Shown here piece after piece: positions 52,085-60,779 of a DNA stretch of 64,000 nucleotides (positions are counted from its first letter, which is position 1; every line of letters starts with the position of its first letter). A program made the position numbers and the translations under genes. The notes under the pieces were generated by a model that saw only the letters and a list, made by a program, of their open reading frames with translations, was not told the DNA's origin and did no database searches. Source of the DNA: Pseudonocardia thermophila (GTDB taxonomy: Bacteria; Actinomycetota; Actinomycetes; Mycobacteriales; Pseudonocardiaceae); NCBI RefSeq assembly GCF_900142365.1, contig NZ_FRAP01000015.1:124001-188000 (forward strand), read 5' to 3'.

Positions 52085-53500
52085 CTAGGCGGACAACCGG
52101 GCGAGCAACGGGCCGACCGCGGGGACCTCGTCGAGCGCGAGCACGGCCCGCTCGACCTCGGCGGCGACCTGCGGGCCGATGCGCCCGGCGGCGTTGTCGC
52201 GGAACTTGCGGGCGAGCTCGGCGTCCGACAGGGGACGCTTCGGCCCGCCGCGGTTGGCCAGCACCTCCTCCACCCATTCCCGGCCGTCCTTCGTCGTCAC
52301 CGACAGCACGGCCGGGAACTGGTACGGGAAGATCTCGTCGCAGCGCGGATCGGGGACGACCTCGACCTTGGCCATCAGCTCGCGGCGGGCGGGGTCGGCG
52401 GCGAGCTCGTCGGTGTAGTCGGACAAGGCCGCGCCGAGGCCGGACCCGCCGAACAACCCCACCGTGACCGCGTACGGCCCGGAGAACTGCGCCTGGTAGC
52501 CGGTCTGCGGGGCGCGCTTGACCTCGATCGGCTCCCCGATCGTGCGGATCACGGCCGACGGCACACCCAGCCGCACGGACCGGACGTCCTCCGGCCGCAC
52601 CCCGCGCTCGCGCAGCCGGGCGGCGGCGTCGACGGTGGTGTGGGTGAAGTGGTTGGCGGGGTACGGCTTGAAGAAGATGCCCGGCACCTCCCAGCGCTCA
52701 CCCAGCCCGTCCCGGATCGCCGCCGGGTCGAACCGGTCGCGGATCCACGCCTGGAAGAACCCGAAGCGGCCCTCCAGCACGGTCGGCGGGCCGGTGAAGC
52801 CGCGGCGCACGAGCTGCGCGGCGGTGACGGCGGAGTGCGCGGCCCAGCCGCAGTGCAGCCGCTTCACGGTGCCGCCGGTGCGGTTGGCCTCGATCACCCC
52901 GGAGGCCATCGAGGCCACCACGCCGAGGGCGTTGCGCACCCCGTCCTCGCCGAGGTTCAGCAGCAGCGCGGCCGCGACCGCGCCCCCCATGGCGCCGCAG
53001 ATGGACGTCGCGTGCTGGCCGTGCTCGAAGAACACCGAGTTGCCGAGCTCGGTGTCGTACCCGGCCATGCCGAGCCGGACGGTCGTCTCCAGACCGACGG
53101 CGATCGCGCGGACCGTCTCGGCGCCCGTGCTCCCGGCGAGCTCGGCCGCGGCCAGCGCGGCGGGGACGACCGCCGCGCTGGGGTGCAGCACGGAGGGCAG
53201 GTGGGTGTCGTCGTAGTCGAGGGAGTGGGCGGTGACCCCGTTGGCGAACGCCGCCCAGGCGGCGGGCACGGGTTCGGCGAGCCCGACGGCGTGCGCCTGG
53301 GGTCGGCCGCCCTGCTCGGCCACGTGCTCCAGCGCGGCCTTGCTGGTGGGCAGGTCCGCAGCGGCCACGCACAGCCCGAGCACGTCCAGCACCCGCTGGC
53401 GGACGCTCGTGGTCACGTCGTCCGGGAGCGACCCGGCCATCGTCTTGGCCGCGAACGCCGCGAGCTCCTCGGCGAGGGTCGGCCCAGATGGTTCAGCCAT
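52085..53500 (-). CDS. MmgE/PrpD family protein
   Basis: 471 residues with the MmgE/PrpD pattern: AFANGVTAHSLDYDDTHLPSVLHPSAAVVPAAL, HATSICGAMGGAVAAALLLNL, KRLHCGWAAHSAVTAAQL and ITDRFDPAAIRDGLG-like segments. Known members dehydrate 2-methylcitrate or decarboxylate cis-aconitate/iminodisuccinate-type acids, all small carboxylates. The start overlaps the cyclase end by 8 bp. It probably acts on an acid product of the pathway. Confidence 0.84.
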   Translation of the reverse strand: MAEPSGPTLAEELAAFAAKTMAGSLPDDVTTSVRQRVLDVLGLCVAAADLPTSKAALEHVAEQGGRPQAHAVGLAEPVPAAWAAFANGVTAHSLDYDDTHLPSVLHPSAAVVPAALAAAELAGSTGAETVRAIAVGLETTVRLGMAGYDTELGNSVFFEHGQHATSICGAMGGAVAAALLLNLGEDGVRNALGVVASMASGVIEANRTGGTVKRLHCGWAAHSAVTAAQLVRRGFTGPPTVLEGRFGFFQAWIRDRFDPAAIRDGLGERWEVPGIFFKPYPANHFTHTTVDAAARLRERGVRPEDVRSVRLGVPSAVIRTIGEPIEVKRAPQTGYQAQFSGPYAVTVGLFGGSGLGAALSDYTDELAADPARRELMAKVEVVPDPRCDEIFPYQFPAVLSVTTKDGREWVEEVLANRGGPKRPLSDAELARKFRDNAAGRIGPQVAAEVERAVLALDEVPAVGPLLARLSA

Positions 53501-54338
53501 CGCTCACCACCGCCAGCGGACGGATCGGCGAGCCGGTCGCCCCGTGCAGGGCGAGCGGGCTGGCCAGGAAGACGAACTCGTGCACCCCGGCTGCCGCCAG
53601 CTCCTCCAGCGCCAGCGCCTCGATGATGTAGATGCCGTGCTCCACCAGCAGGACGCGGTGGGCGGGCAGCAGCGCGTGCCCCGCGCCGGGGGCGAGCCGC
53701 TCGAACGCGATCGTGTCGGCGCCCGCGGCGTGCACCTGCCGGTCGGCCAGCCAGCGCGCGCCGGCCTCGGACACGCCGGGCACCCCCGACTCGTGGCCGA
53801 TGTAGACGTTGCGGTCGGGGTCGTCGAAGTGCCGGCCCCAGCCGCTGCGGACGAGCACGACGTCGCCGGGCCCGATCGGCGTCTGCTGCCGGGCCACGGC
53901 GGCGTCGAGATCGGCCGGGCTGATCTCGTAGCCCGGGGCGCAGTAGCGCTCGCCGATGGCCGCCGGGACGTCCAGCAGCACACCGCGGCGCACCATCGGC
54001 GCGATGGTGTGCGCCCCCAGCTCCTCGTACTTCCCGCCGACCCCGGCCGCGACCGCGTCGGCGCCGCCGTAGAGCTTGCCGTCCTGGGAGACGTGCGCCA
54101 GCGCGTCGATGTGGGTGCCGACGTGCGTGCCCATCGAGATGAGGTCGTTCGCGGCCGACCCGCCGTCGGCGCGCACCCGGTCGCCGTGCCGCCGCGGCAG
54201 CGTGTGCCAGTACGGCGGGTGGTTCGGCGACTGGGGCATCCCGATGGTCAGCGGTCTGCCCAGGTCGAAGATCCGCACGCCGGCGGTGACCGCGCGCAGG
54301 AGCGGATCGTCGACCCTTCCCCCGATCGTGTGAGTCAT
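53493..54338 (-). CDS. Cyclase family (kynurenine formamidase-like) metal-dependent hydrolase
   Basis: 281 residues. The family metal motif is MGTHVGTHIDALAHV (HxGTHxDxxxH), with VLVRSGWGRHFDDPDR and the start RIFDLGRPLTIGMPQSPNHP. Members hydrolyse formamides, lactones or isatin-like rings using Zn or Mn. All visible ligands are kept. It lies 40 bp after the CoA-transferase gene and overlaps the PrpD gene. Confidence 0.86.
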   Translation of the reverse strand: MTHTIGGRVDDPLLRAVTAGVRIFDLGRPLTIGMPQSPNHPPYWHTLPRRHGDRVRADGGSAANDLISMGTHVGTHIDALAHVSQDGKLYGGADAVAAGVGGKYEELGAHTIAPMVRRGVLLDVPAAIGERYCAPGYEISPADLDAAVARQQTPIGPGDVVLVRSGWGRHFDDPDRNVYIGHESGVPGVSEAGARWLADRQVHAAGADTIAFERLAPGAGHALLPAHRVLLVEHGIYIIEALALEELAAAGVHEFVFLASPLALHGATGSPIRPLAVVSDG

Positions 54339-54378
54339 GCTTCCCTTCGCTCTCTGGCCAGGTCCGACGTTCCGCGCC

Positions 54379-55611
54379 TCACCGGACGATCTGCCGCCTG
54401 CGCAGTTCGGCCACCGTCTGCGGGTCGTAGCCGAGCTCGTCGACCAGGACGGCGTCGGTGTCGGCGCCGAGCGAGCGTCCGGTGAACCGGATCGACCCCG
54501 GCGTCTGCGACATCCGCCACATCACGTTGTGCATCAGCACGGGGCCCAGGTCCGGGTCGTCCACCGTCGTGAGCATCTCGGTGGCCCGGACGTGCTCGTC
54601 GTTGACGATGTCGCGGGCGTCGTAGATGGGGGCCACTGCGGCGCCGGCCTCGGTGAACTCCTTGATGACCTCGTCGCGGGTGCGTTCGGCGATCCAGCTG
54701 CCGACGTACTCGTCGAGCTCGTCGGCGTGCTCGGCGCGCTGGGCGCCGGTGGCGAACCACGGCTCGTCGACCACCTCGGGGTGTCCGACGAGGCGGAGCA
54801 CGCGCTCGGCGATCTGGTTCGCGCTGGTGGAGATCGCGACCCACCGGCCGTCCTTGGTGCGGTAGGTGTTGCGCGGCGCGTTGTTCGTCGAGCGGTTGCC
54901 GTGGCGGTGCCCGACGATCCCGAGCTGGTCGTACTCGATCGGCCCGGGGCCGACCGCGGTGAGGATGGGCTCCAGCAGGCTCATGTCGATGATCTGCCCG
55001 GAGCCGCCGCCGTTGTCGCGGTGGTAGAGGGCCATGGCGGTCGCCGACGACGCGGCGATCCCGCAGATGCTGTCCGCGAGCCCGAAGGCCGGCAGCGTCG
55101 GCGGACCGTCCGCCTCACCGGTCAGGTGCGCGAACCCGCTCATCGCCTCGGCCAGCGTGCCGAAGCCGGCCCGCTGCGCGTACGGGCCCTTCTGGCCGAA
55201 CCCGGTGACCCGGACGATGATCAGGCGAGGGTTGACCTCGTGCAGCTTCTCCGGTCCGATGCCCCACCGCTCGAGCGTTCCCGGGCGGAAGTTCTCCACC
55301 ACGACGTCGGCGGTCTCGGCGAGCCGGAGGAACACCTCGGCCCCTTCCGGCTGCGACAGGCTGAGGCCGATCGTGCGCTTGTTCCGGGAGATCTCCTTCC
55401 ACCACAGCGGGTGGCCGTCCTTGGCCTTTCCGTGGCCCCGCATGTTGTCCCCGGCGACCGGGTGCTCGATCTTGATCACGTCCGCGCCGAAGTCGCCGAG
55501 GATCTGGCAGCACAGCGGACCGGCCAGGATCGTGGACGCGTCGATCACCCTGATCCCGGCCAGTGGGCCGCGGGGGCGGGCGCCGTCAGCGGGCTCGGTC
55601 ATCTCGGTCAT
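54379..55611 (-). CDS. CaiB/BaiF family CoA-transferase
   Basis: 410-residue type III CoA-transferase: LAGIRVIDASTILAGPLCCQILGDFGADVIKIE, VVENFRPGTLERWGIG, RVTGFGQKGPYAQRAGFGTLAEAMSGF, and RDEVIKEFTEAGAAVAPIYDARD. At the usual catalytic Asp site (G-[FY]-D) this protein has G-F-G, seen in some subgroups, so the acyl carrier may be elsewhere. It should move CoA to a carboxylic acid. ATG 55611 overlaps the IclR stop by one base (TGATG). Confidence 0.85.
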   Translation of the reverse strand: MTEMTEPADGARPRGPLAGIRVIDASTILAGPLCCQILGDFGADVIKIEHPVAGDNMRGHGKAKDGHPLWWKEISRNKRTIGLSLSQPEGAEVFLRLAETADVVVENFRPGTLERWGIGPEKLHEVNPRLIIVRVTGFGQKGPYAQRAGFGTLAEAMSGFAHLTGEADGPPTLPAFGLADSICGIAASSATAMALYHRDNGGGSGQIIDMSLLEPILTAVGPGPIEYDQLGIVGHRHGNRSTNNAPRNTYRTKDGRWVAISTSANQIAERVLRLVGHPEVVDEPWFATGAQRAEHADELDEYVGSWIAERTRDEVIKEFTEAGAAVAPIYDARDIVNDEHVRATEMLTTVDDPDLGPVLMHNVMWRMSQTPGSIRFTGRSLGADTDAVLVDELGYDPQTVAELRRRQIVR

Positions 55612-56417
55612 CACGCTCCAAGTGCCTTCTGCGGACGGTGTCCCAGCTCCGCACTGACTTCTCTGGCGGTCTTGGCCACGAGCTCCCCGTGGGACCGGAA
55701 CACCGCTGGGCCGAACCGATCCAGTGGCCCGCACAACGAGATCGATCCGAAGACGTCGCCGCCCACGGTGAACACCGGGGCGGCGACGCTGCCCGCTCCG
55801 GACTGCCGCTCACCCAGGCTGGTCGCGTAGCCGACCTCGCGGATGCGGGTGATCTCGGCCCGCAGCTCCGCGCGCGAGGTGATCGTCGCCCCGGTGATCG
55901 ACGTGAGCGGGCGGGAGTCGAGGTACTCCTGGATCTCCTCGTCGCTCAGGGCGGCGAGGATCGCCTTGCTGGAGGATCCCGCGTGCAGCGGGTGGGACGT
56001 GCCGAGCGGGACCGACATCCGGATCTCGTGCGGCGAGAGCACCTGGTCGATGTAGACGCGTTCCCAGCCCTGCCGCACCGACAGCGTGGCCGTCTCCCCG
56101 GTCTCCTGGACGAGGCGCCGCAGGTAGGGACGGGCCAGCACGGGCACGTCGAGCCCACGCAGGGCGGCCATCCCCACCCGCAGCGCCCCCGGTCCGAGGT
56201 GGTAGTGCTTGGTCGACTCGTCGACCCGGAGGAAGGCCAGCGCCACGAGCTCCTTCAGGATGCGGTGCGCAACGGTCTTGGGGAGCTGGAGCTCGCGCGA
56301 GACAGCCGATACGCCCATACCGTCGGGTGAGCTCTCGGCGAGCAGGTTGATCACGCTGACGGCCCGGGCGAGCCCGGACCGCGAGTCCGGCTCGGTCATC
56401 TCGGCCGCATCGGGCAT
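55611..56417 (-). CDS. IclR-family regulator of the catabolic cluster
   Basis: 268 residues with an IclR winged helix (MGVSAVSRELQLPKTVAHRILKELVAL) and effector domain (ETGETATLSVRQGWERVYIDQVL, HPLHAGSSSKAILAALSD, GSVAAPVFTVGGDVFGSI). ATG 56417 follows GAGGAGGGGG. It heads the downstream unit right after a strong hairpin and is translationally coupled to the CoA-transferase. It probably controls the whole region in response to a pathway acid. Confidence 0.85.
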   Translation of the reverse strand: MPDAAEMTEPDSRSGLARAVSVINLLAESSPDGMGVSAVSRELQLPKTVAHRILKELVALAFLRVDESTKHYHLGPGALRVGMAALRGLDVPVLARPYLRRLVQETGETATLSVRQGWERVYIDQVLSPHEIRMSVPLGTSHPLHAGSSSKAILAALSDEEIQEYLDSRPLTSITGATITSRAELRAEITRIREVGYATSLGERQSGAGSVAAPVFTVGGDVFGSISLCGPLDRFGPAVFRSHGELVAKTAREVSAELGHRPQKALGA

Positions 56418-56442
56418 CAGTTCCCCCTCCTCAGTACCTGCG

Positions 56443-56480
56443 CCGGTCCCGGGCGGCACGGCACCGCCGCCCGGGACCGG
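56443..56480 (-). terminator. Perfect 15-bp hairpin between OsmC and IclR genes
   Basis: CCGGTCCCGGGCGGC (56443-56457) and GCCGCCCGGGACCGG (56466-56480) pair fully around an 8-nt loop, directly after the OsmC stop. It divides an apparently continuous gene row into two transcription units and leaves only about 25 bp for the IclR promoter, which may overlap the hairpin. Confidence 0.8.
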
Positions 56481-56921
56481 TCACGCGGCTCCGTGCGACT
56501 CGATCTCCACGGGCGCACCGCTGCGCAGCGCGTTCGAGTACGGGCACGCCTGGTGCGCCGCCTCGACGAGCTCCGCCAGCGTGTCCTGAGGGCACTCCGG
56601 CGCGCGGACGGTCAGCTTCACGCTGATGCCGAAGCGCGTCTCGGTGTGCTGGAGCAGCGACACCGCCGCGGTCACCGTCGACGGGCCCAGCTTCACCCGG
56701 GCGCGACGGGCCGCTGCCGCCAGAGAGGCGTCGAAGCACGCGGCGTAGCCGGCGGCGAACAGCTCCTCCGGGTCCGTCTTGGCCTCGGTCCCGCGCTCGG
56801 CGGGGCGCGCCAGGTCGACCTCCAGGCTGCCGGTCTGCGACGTGGCGTGGCCGGCAGCGCGGCCGCCGGTCACCTCGACGACCGCGGTGTAGAGGACCTT
56901 CGGCTCGGCCGTCGTGCTCAT
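56481..56921 (-). CDS. OsmC/Ohr-family protein in catabolic operon
   Basis: 146 residues. Both redox Cys are present (GYAACFDASL near 62, HQACPYSNALRSG near 128), as in Ohr. It begins KVLYTAVVEVTGGRAAGH. It is a second Ohr-type protein besides the one at 37.6 kb and has no OhrR next to it. ATG 56921 overlaps the hydrolase stop (ATGA) and has GGAGG. It may protect against peroxides formed by the pathway or act on a pathway intermediate. Confidence 0.83.
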   Translation of the reverse strand: MSTTAEPKVLYTAVVEVTGGRAAGHATSQTGSLEVDLARPAERGTEAKTDPEELFAAGYAACFDASLAAAARRARVKLGPSTVTAAVSLLQHTETRFGISVKLTVRAPECPQDTLAELVEAAHQACPYSNALRSGAPVEIESHGAA

Positions 56922-57751
56922 CGTGCACCTCCGCTCAGGGTGGCTGTCTCGCGCAGGACGTAGCGCGCAAGCTCCTCGGCGAACGCTTCGGGCTGCTCGT
57001 CCATGACGAAGTCCGTTCCGTCCGGGATGGTCACCAGCCGGGCGTTCGGCAGTGCGGCGGTGACCTGGGGGGTGAACCGGTCGACCAGGTCGTCGGACCC
57101 GTGCAGGAGCAGCACGGGGAACGTGTCGAGCCGCTCGGTGTCCACCCGGTAGTCGAAGACGGCGCGGTAGGCAGTGGCGTAGTCCGGTCCGGTGCTCAGG
57201 TACTCGATGAGCTGCCGGTCGGTCTCCGCGACGCCCAACCTCGGGTAGAGCCTGCGGATGCGGTCCCGGATGACGCCGATGTGGCTGCCGTCCTCGGCCG
57301 GCTCGTAGGCCGGTGCGTAGCTGCGCTTCTTCTCCTCGCGCTCCTCGTCGCTGTAGAGCGGCAGACCCTGCAGCACCAGCCCGTCGATCCGCTCGGGCTG
57401 CTGGAAGGCCGCCTCGGCGGCGATCACCGCGCCGGTGTGCTGGCCGAGCAGGTGCACCTTCCCGAGGCCCAGCAGGTCCGCCACCTGCCACACCGCACGG
57501 GCGTAGTCCGGGATCGTCCACTGCTCGGGCGTCGGGTCCGACATCCCGAAACCGGGCGTGTCCAGCGCCACCATCCGCACGCCGCGGCGGACGACCGGTT
57601 CGATGACGGCCTCGAAGGTGGCCGACGACAACGGCGACTGGTGCAGGGCCAGCACCGTGGGCGCGGTCGGGTCCCCACCGCAGCGGTAGTGCACCTGTCC
57701 CCAGGGGGCTCGGACGTAACCGCGCTCCGAGCTCCCGCGCAAGCTCCTCAC
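56918..57751 (-). CDS. Alpha/beta-hydrolase homologue lacking the nucleophile Ser
   Basis: 277-residue alpha/beta-hydrolase fold: LALHQSPLSSATFEAVI, VALDTPGFGMSDPTPEQW and LLLHGSDDLVDRFTPQ. The elbow expected as GxSxG reads LLGQHTGAVIAAEA, with His at the nucleophile position. GTG 57751 overlaps the stop of the M20 gene (GTGA), and its own stop overlaps the OsmC start. It may use His, be a lyase or binding protein, or be inactive; the DNA clearly encodes GQHTG. Confidence 0.82.
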   Translation of the reverse strand: MRSLRGSSERGYVRAPWGQVHYRCGGDPTAPTVLALHQSPLSSATFEAVIEPVVRRGVRMVALDTPGFGMSDPTPEQWTIPDYARAVWQVADLLGLGKVHLLGQHTGAVIAAEAAFQQPERIDGLVLQGLPLYSDEEREEKKRSYAPAYEPAEDGSHIGVIRDRIRRLYPRLGVAETDRQLIEYLSTGPDYATAYRAVFDYRVDTERLDTFPVLLLHGSDDLVDRFTPQVTAALPNARLVTIPDGTDFVMDEQPEAFAEELARYVLRETATLSGGAR

Positions 57752-59136
57752 TTCTGCTCTCCCATCGCTGCCATCACTTCGATGACGTGCTTGATGCCGA
57801 GCCGGTAGTCCTCGAGGCGGATGTGCTCGTTGGGCCCGTCGATCCCGGAGTCGGCCCGGGACACGCCCACCCCGACGATCGGCAGGTCGCCCAGGACGCC
57901 CTGGTTGCCGATCCACTGGGTGTACGGCTCGATGACCGGGTCGATCCCGTACGCGCGCTTCGCGGCCTCGGCCACGAGGTGCACGAACGGGTGGCGGTGG
58001 TCGGTCTGGTTCGGCCGGCTGGTCGCCATCACGTCGATCTCGACGTCCGCGTAACCGCTGCGCTCCAGGTGCCGCCGGATGGCCTCGAGCACCTCCTCCG
58101 GTTCCTGCCCGGGGATGAGCCGCACCTCGACCTTGGCCGAGGCGACCGCGGGGATGCCGAGCGTGACGTCGTCGCGGTCGTCACCGCCGGACAGGCTCGC
58201 GATCGTGATCGTCGGGCGCGTCCGGATCAGCACCGCGGCCTGCCGGTCGTCGACGTCGCCGAGGAACGAGTCCACCTGAGCGCGGCGCCGCAGGAAGTCG
58301 CCGTCGAACTCGACCTCGCCGAGCAGCTCGACCTCAGCCGGGCTGGGCTCGCGGGCCCCGTCGTAGAAGCCGGGGACCAGCACGGTCCCGTCCGGGCGCA
58401 CCAGGCAGGACAGGGCGGCGATCAGCCGGGTGGTCGCCGAGGGCAGCAGTACGGTGTTCTGGCTGGTCAGCTCGCGCGGCAGGGTGCGCACCCTCAGGCG
58501 GAGGTAGAGGATGCCCTTCTCCGCCAGCTTCAGCAGCGGACGGCCGGTGCCGTCTCGCCACGAGTTCTCCCACAGCGCCGCATCGGCCGCCACCCGGTCC
58601 GCGTGGGCGGCCACGAACGAGCCCAGCCCCGGCGAGTGCAGCCACTGCTTGCCCTCGATGATGAACCGGTTGGTCACCGGCGGGGTCACCCCGGCCAGCT
58701 TGAACGCGGCCACCGCGTGCAGGCGGGACATGATCGCGCCCTTGTCGTCGGCGACACCGCGGGCGTACAGCTTCCCGTCGTGGATCTCCGCCGCGTAGGG
58801 CGGCGAGATCCAGTCCGAGTCGTCGCCCGCGGGCTCGACCTCGACGTCGTAGTGGGTGAAGTGGAGCAGCCGCTTGGGCCCGCCGGGGGCCTCCCCGAGC
58901 ACGTACGGGTGGGAGTCCTCCCACGGGATGACCTCGGCCTCACCTCCCCAGCGGCGCACCGACTCGGCGAGGAACTCCGCGGTGGCCTTCATCTGGTCGG
59001 GCTCCTGCCGACGGCTGCGGAACCGGCAGAGCTCCTGCAGCTCTGCGACGAAGGTGTCGAAGTGCTCGTCCACGGCCCGCAGGGCAGCGTCGACAGCGCT
59101 GCGATCGACCACGCTCGAGGACGCGGTGCCGGTCAC
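57748..59136 (-). CDS. M20 family peptidase homologue lacking the catalytic Glu pair
   Basis: 462 residues with the M20 fold: LLHFTHYDVEVEPAGDDSDW (first metal ligand region), LYARGVADDKGAIMSRLHAV (Asp ligand), and VEVRLIPGQEPEEVLEAI in the dimerisation domain. The segment that normally reads EGEEE(I/V)GSP, with the catalytic and metal Glu, reads IEGKQWLHSP. The family's hydrolysis mechanism should therefore be lost or changed. GTG 59136 has GGGAGG upstream. It lies 14 bp after the SDR gene. Confidence 0.85.
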   Translation of the reverse strand: MTGTASSSVVDRSAVDAALRAVDEHFDTFVAELQELCRFRSRRQEPDQMKATAEFLAESVRRWGGEAEVIPWEDSHPYVLGEAPGGPKRLLHFTHYDVEVEPAGDDSDWISPPYAAEIHDGKLYARGVADDKGAIMSRLHAVAAFKLAGVTPPVTNRFIIEGKQWLHSPGLGSFVAAHADRVAADAALWENSWRDGTGRPLLKLAEKGILYLRLRVRTLPRELTSQNTVLLPSATTRLIAALSCLVRPDGTVLVPGFYDGAREPSPAEVELLGEVEFDGDFLRRRAQVDSFLGDVDDRQAAVLIRTRPTITIASLSGGDDRDDVTLGIPAVASAKVEVRLIPGQEPEEVLEAIRRHLERSGYADVEIDVMATSRPNQTDHRHPFVHLVAEAAKRAYGIDPVIEPYTQWIGNQGVLGDLPIVGVGVSRADSGIDGPNEHIRLEDYRLGIKHVIEVMAAMGEQK

Positions 59137-59150
59137 TAAACCTCCCAGGA

Positions 59151-59915
59151 TCAGTGGATGGTGACGCCGCCGTCGACGAAGATCGTCTGTCCGGTGATCA
59201 TCCCGGCGGCGGGGCTGAGCAGGTAGGCGACGGTGTCGGCGACGTCGGTCGCCTCGGCCATCCGGCCCAGCGGGATGGTGGCCAGCTTCTCGGCCAGGTA
59301 CTCGGGGTCCGCTCGGACGTCCGCGGTCATGTCGGTCGGCACGATCGTGGGGCCGACCGCGTTGACCCGGATCCCGGCCTGTGCCCACTCCAGCGCGAGC
59401 ACCCTGGCCAGGTGCATCACACCGGCCTTGCTCACGCAGTAGCCGACGGTGTCGCGCACGGCGACGTGGCCGTTCGTGGAGCCGATGTTGACGATCGACC
59501 CCCTGGCCACCGCCAGCGGGGCGTAGGCCGCGCGGCACATGCGGAACGTGCCGGTCAGGTTCACGTCGAGGACGGTGGTGAAGTCCTCGTCGGTCGTCTC
59601 CGCCGCCGGGCCGCGCCGGACGATGCCGGCGCCGTTGACCAGGTGGTCGAGCCGACCGTGCGCGGCCACCACCTCGTCGACCACGGCCTGGCAGGACTGC
59701 GTCGAGCGGACGTCCAGGCGGTGCCGGGTGTGCGGCGCACCCAGGCCGACCGTCCACTCCGACTCGGGCAGCACGTCGGCCAGCGCGACCACCGCACCCC
59801 GGGCGGCGAGGGTCTGCGCGACCGCCGCACCGATTCCGCGGGCACCTCCCGTCACGAGCGCGACCCGCCCGGCGAAGGAGTTCGGGTCGGCCGGTCGGCC
59901 GGTGGCATCGGTCAT
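59151..59915 (-). CDS. SDR family oxidoreductase
   Basis: 254-residue short-chain dehydrogenase: VTGGARGIGAAVAQTL, NGAGIV, Ser in NIGSTNGHVA and the YCVSKAG motif, ending MITGQTIFVDGGVTIH. It probably oxidises or reduces an alcohol/ketone in the pathway with NAD(P). ATG 59915 overlaps the permease stop by 4 bp. The frame is open upstream, but that part overlaps the permease gene. Confidence 0.86.
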   Translation of the reverse strand: MTDATGRPADPNSFAGRVALVTGGARGIGAAVAQTLAARGAVVALADVLPESEWTVGLGAPHTRHRLDVRSTQSCQAVVDEVVAAHGRLDHLVNGAGIVRRGPAAETTDEDFTTVLDVNLTGTFRMCRAAYAPLAVARGSIVNIGSTNGHVAVRDTVGYCVSKAGVMHLARVLALEWAQAGIRVNAVGPTIVPTDMTADVRADPEYLAEKLATIPLGRMAEATDVADTVAYLLSPAAGMITGQTIFVDGGVTIH

Positions 59916-60763
59916 GCAGCGATCACCCGGCTCTCCTCCGCCCAGAAGGCGAACTTGCGCTGGGCGAACCGGATGATGAAGTGCGCGATGAGGCCCAGCA
60001 CCGACAGGACGATGAGCACGGCGAACATGCCAGCGATGTCGAAGTTGTAGTTCGTCTGCAGGAGCAGGTAGCCGAGTCCTTCCTTCGCCCCGATGAACTC
60101 GCCGACGACGGCACCGAGGATCGAGAACACGATGCCGATGTCGAGGCCGGCGAAGATGAACGGCATGGCGCTGGGCAGCCGCACCATCCGGAAGATCTGC
60201 AGTTTGCTGGCGCCGAAGACGGTCAGCATCTGGATGCGGTCCGCGTCGGCGGCGCGGAGTCCCTCGATGACGTTCACCAGCATCGGGAAGAAGGAGATGA
60301 CCGCAGCCATCACGATCTTGCTGGTGATGCCGAAGCCGAACCACACCACGAACAGCGGCGCCAGGGCGACCTTGGGCACGGTCTGGAACGCCACGATGTA
60401 GGGCATCAGGGTCTTCTCGACCAAAGACACCTGAGAGATCGCCGTGCCGAGGACGAGTGCGGTTCCCACGCCGATGAGGAACCCGATGATGGACTCGCGG
60501 ACGGTGACTTCGAGGTGCTGCCAGAACAACGCGTTGCCGAGCTGCTGGCCCAGCGCCTCCACGATCCGCGACGGCCGCGGCAGCACGTAGTCGCCGATCC
60601 CCAGCAGCGGGATGAGGAACTCCCACGCCGCCACGAGTACGACGAACACGGCGGGAACCAGGATCAGCTCCGGCCGTTCGCGGAGGTCGAAGCGCTTGCC
60701 GCGGGTCGGCTTCGCTGGCGCCACCTCGTCGGTGACCTCGTCCGCTGCAGGTGCGGTGGTCAT
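59912..60763 (-). CDS. ABC transporter permease (nitrate/sulfonate/taurine type)
   Basis: 283 residues, six transmembrane helices, starting with ERPELILVPAVFVVLVAAWEFLIPLLGIGDYVLPRPSRI, typical of SsuC/TauC/ThiX permeases. The ATPase loop is VIEGLRAADADRIQMLTVFGA. It forms an importer with the ATPase and binding protein upstream. ATG 60763. Confidence 0.87.
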   Translation of the reverse strand: MTTAPAADEVTDEVAPAKPTRGKRFDLRERPELILVPAVFVVLVAAWEFLIPLLGIGDYVLPRPSRIVEALGQQLGNALFWQHLEVTVRESIIGFLIGVGTALVLGTAISQVSLVEKTLMPYIVAFQTVPKVALAPLFVVWFGFGITSKIVMAAVISFFPMLVNVIEGLRAADADRIQMLTVFGASKLQIFRMVRLPSAMPFIFAGLDIGIVFSILGAVVGEFIGAKEGLGYLLLQTNYNFDIAGMFAVLIVLSVLGLIAHFIIRFAQRKFAFWAEESRVIAA

Positions 60764-60779
60764 GATCCCCCCTCGGACC

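Noticed and set aside
57748-59757. Single 669-residue M20 protein with extra N-terminal domain
   Set aside because: The extra part is the SDR gene in another frame; GTG 59136 has a GGGAGG site and starts at the M20 domain.
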